Assembly: GCA_965372405.1 (NCBI GenBank)
Contig: CBDVCE010000005.1
Span: forward strand, 39,117-103,116
Origin: Sunxiuqinia sp965372405
GTDB taxonomy: Bacteria > Bacteroidota > Bacteroidia > Bacteroidales > Prolixibacteraceae
Direction: 5' to 3'
Length of the DNA stretch: 64,000 nucleotides
In this document: one piece after another, positions 63,990 to 64,000 of the stretch
Layout of the letters: every line of letters starts with the position of its first letter
How positions within the stretch are numbered: the first letter of the stretch is position 1
The notes under the pieces: generated by a model
Told to the model about the DNA's origin: nothing
What the model saw: only the letters and a program-made list of their open reading frames with translations
Databases searched by the model: none
Translations under genes and position numbers: made by a program

Positions 63990-64000
63990 AGGAAAGTTTG
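63962..64000. repeat. Hairpin-type intergenic repeat element
   Basis: CCTCGAGGC (63964-63972), a 3-nt loop, and GCCTCGGGG (63976-63984) pair with one mismatch, followed by GTATAGAGGAAAGTTTG. The form resembles short repeats I have seen near gene ends in Bacteroidota. Its right end is beyond the window. Confidence 0.5.

Overview
The window reads as chromosome of a Bacteroidota bacterium, most likely a marine or sediment member of Marinilabiliales/Prolixibacteraceae (lineage inferred from gene content only). Supporting signs are an A+T-rich genome, SusC/SusD outer-membrane uptake genes with an ECF sigma factor and FecR anti-sigma factor, many lipoproteins, fused E1 alpha/beta 2-oxoacid dehydrogenase, pyruvate phosphate dikinase, a DUF2027-Smr protein and TAnnTTTG-type promoter boxes.

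Positions 1-22.2 kb form a polysaccharide utilisation locus. A tight + strand operon (3-14294) encodes two GH97 proteins, a sodium:solute symporter, two paralogous clan GH-D-like glycosidases, a metallophosphoesterase lipoprotein and a GH2 beta-galactosidase-like enzyme. Next come an ECF sigma factor on the - strand, a divergent FecR gene, an STN-domain SusC, SusD and a small lipoprotein. Two formylglycine sulfatases (26.4-28.0 and 29.2-30.9 kb) and a GntR regulator follow, so a sulfated, galactose-rich glycan is a reasonable guess at the substrate.

Positions 23-44 kb hold housekeeping genes (2-oxoacid dehydrogenase E1, ppdK, OsmC, an Hpt protein, gcvT, comB, serC, serA, DUF1015). Positions 44-51 kb are an accessory, decaying stretch: a frameshifted beta-propeller/cytochrome c-like gene, a RhuM remnant, a cassette-like inverted repeat, a PAS histidine kinase, a dead group II intron, a gluzincin lipoprotein and an XRE/DUF4870 regulator. 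Positions 51-64 kb carry FRG, isochorismatase-like, GH36-like, rhaB, B3/B4, acyltransferase, VOC, queA, DUF2027-Smr and acyl-CoA ligase genes.

The most unusual feature is four intergenic tandem arrays (about 23.48-23.75, 38.95-39.17, 50.89-51.29 and 61.38-61.60 kb). Their unit sequences are unrelated, yet all have a 21-bp period, which is two turns of B-DNA. Units of two arrays carry a 12-bp 5+2+5 palindrome. Because 21 is divisible by 3 the arrays look like heptapeptide-repeat ORFs, but I read them as non-coding DNA. Array A lies between the functional E1 gene and a diverged copy of its C-terminal coding end. Array D begins where a small membrane-protein ORF with an in-frame TGA ends. No tRNA, rRNA or CRISPR array was seen.
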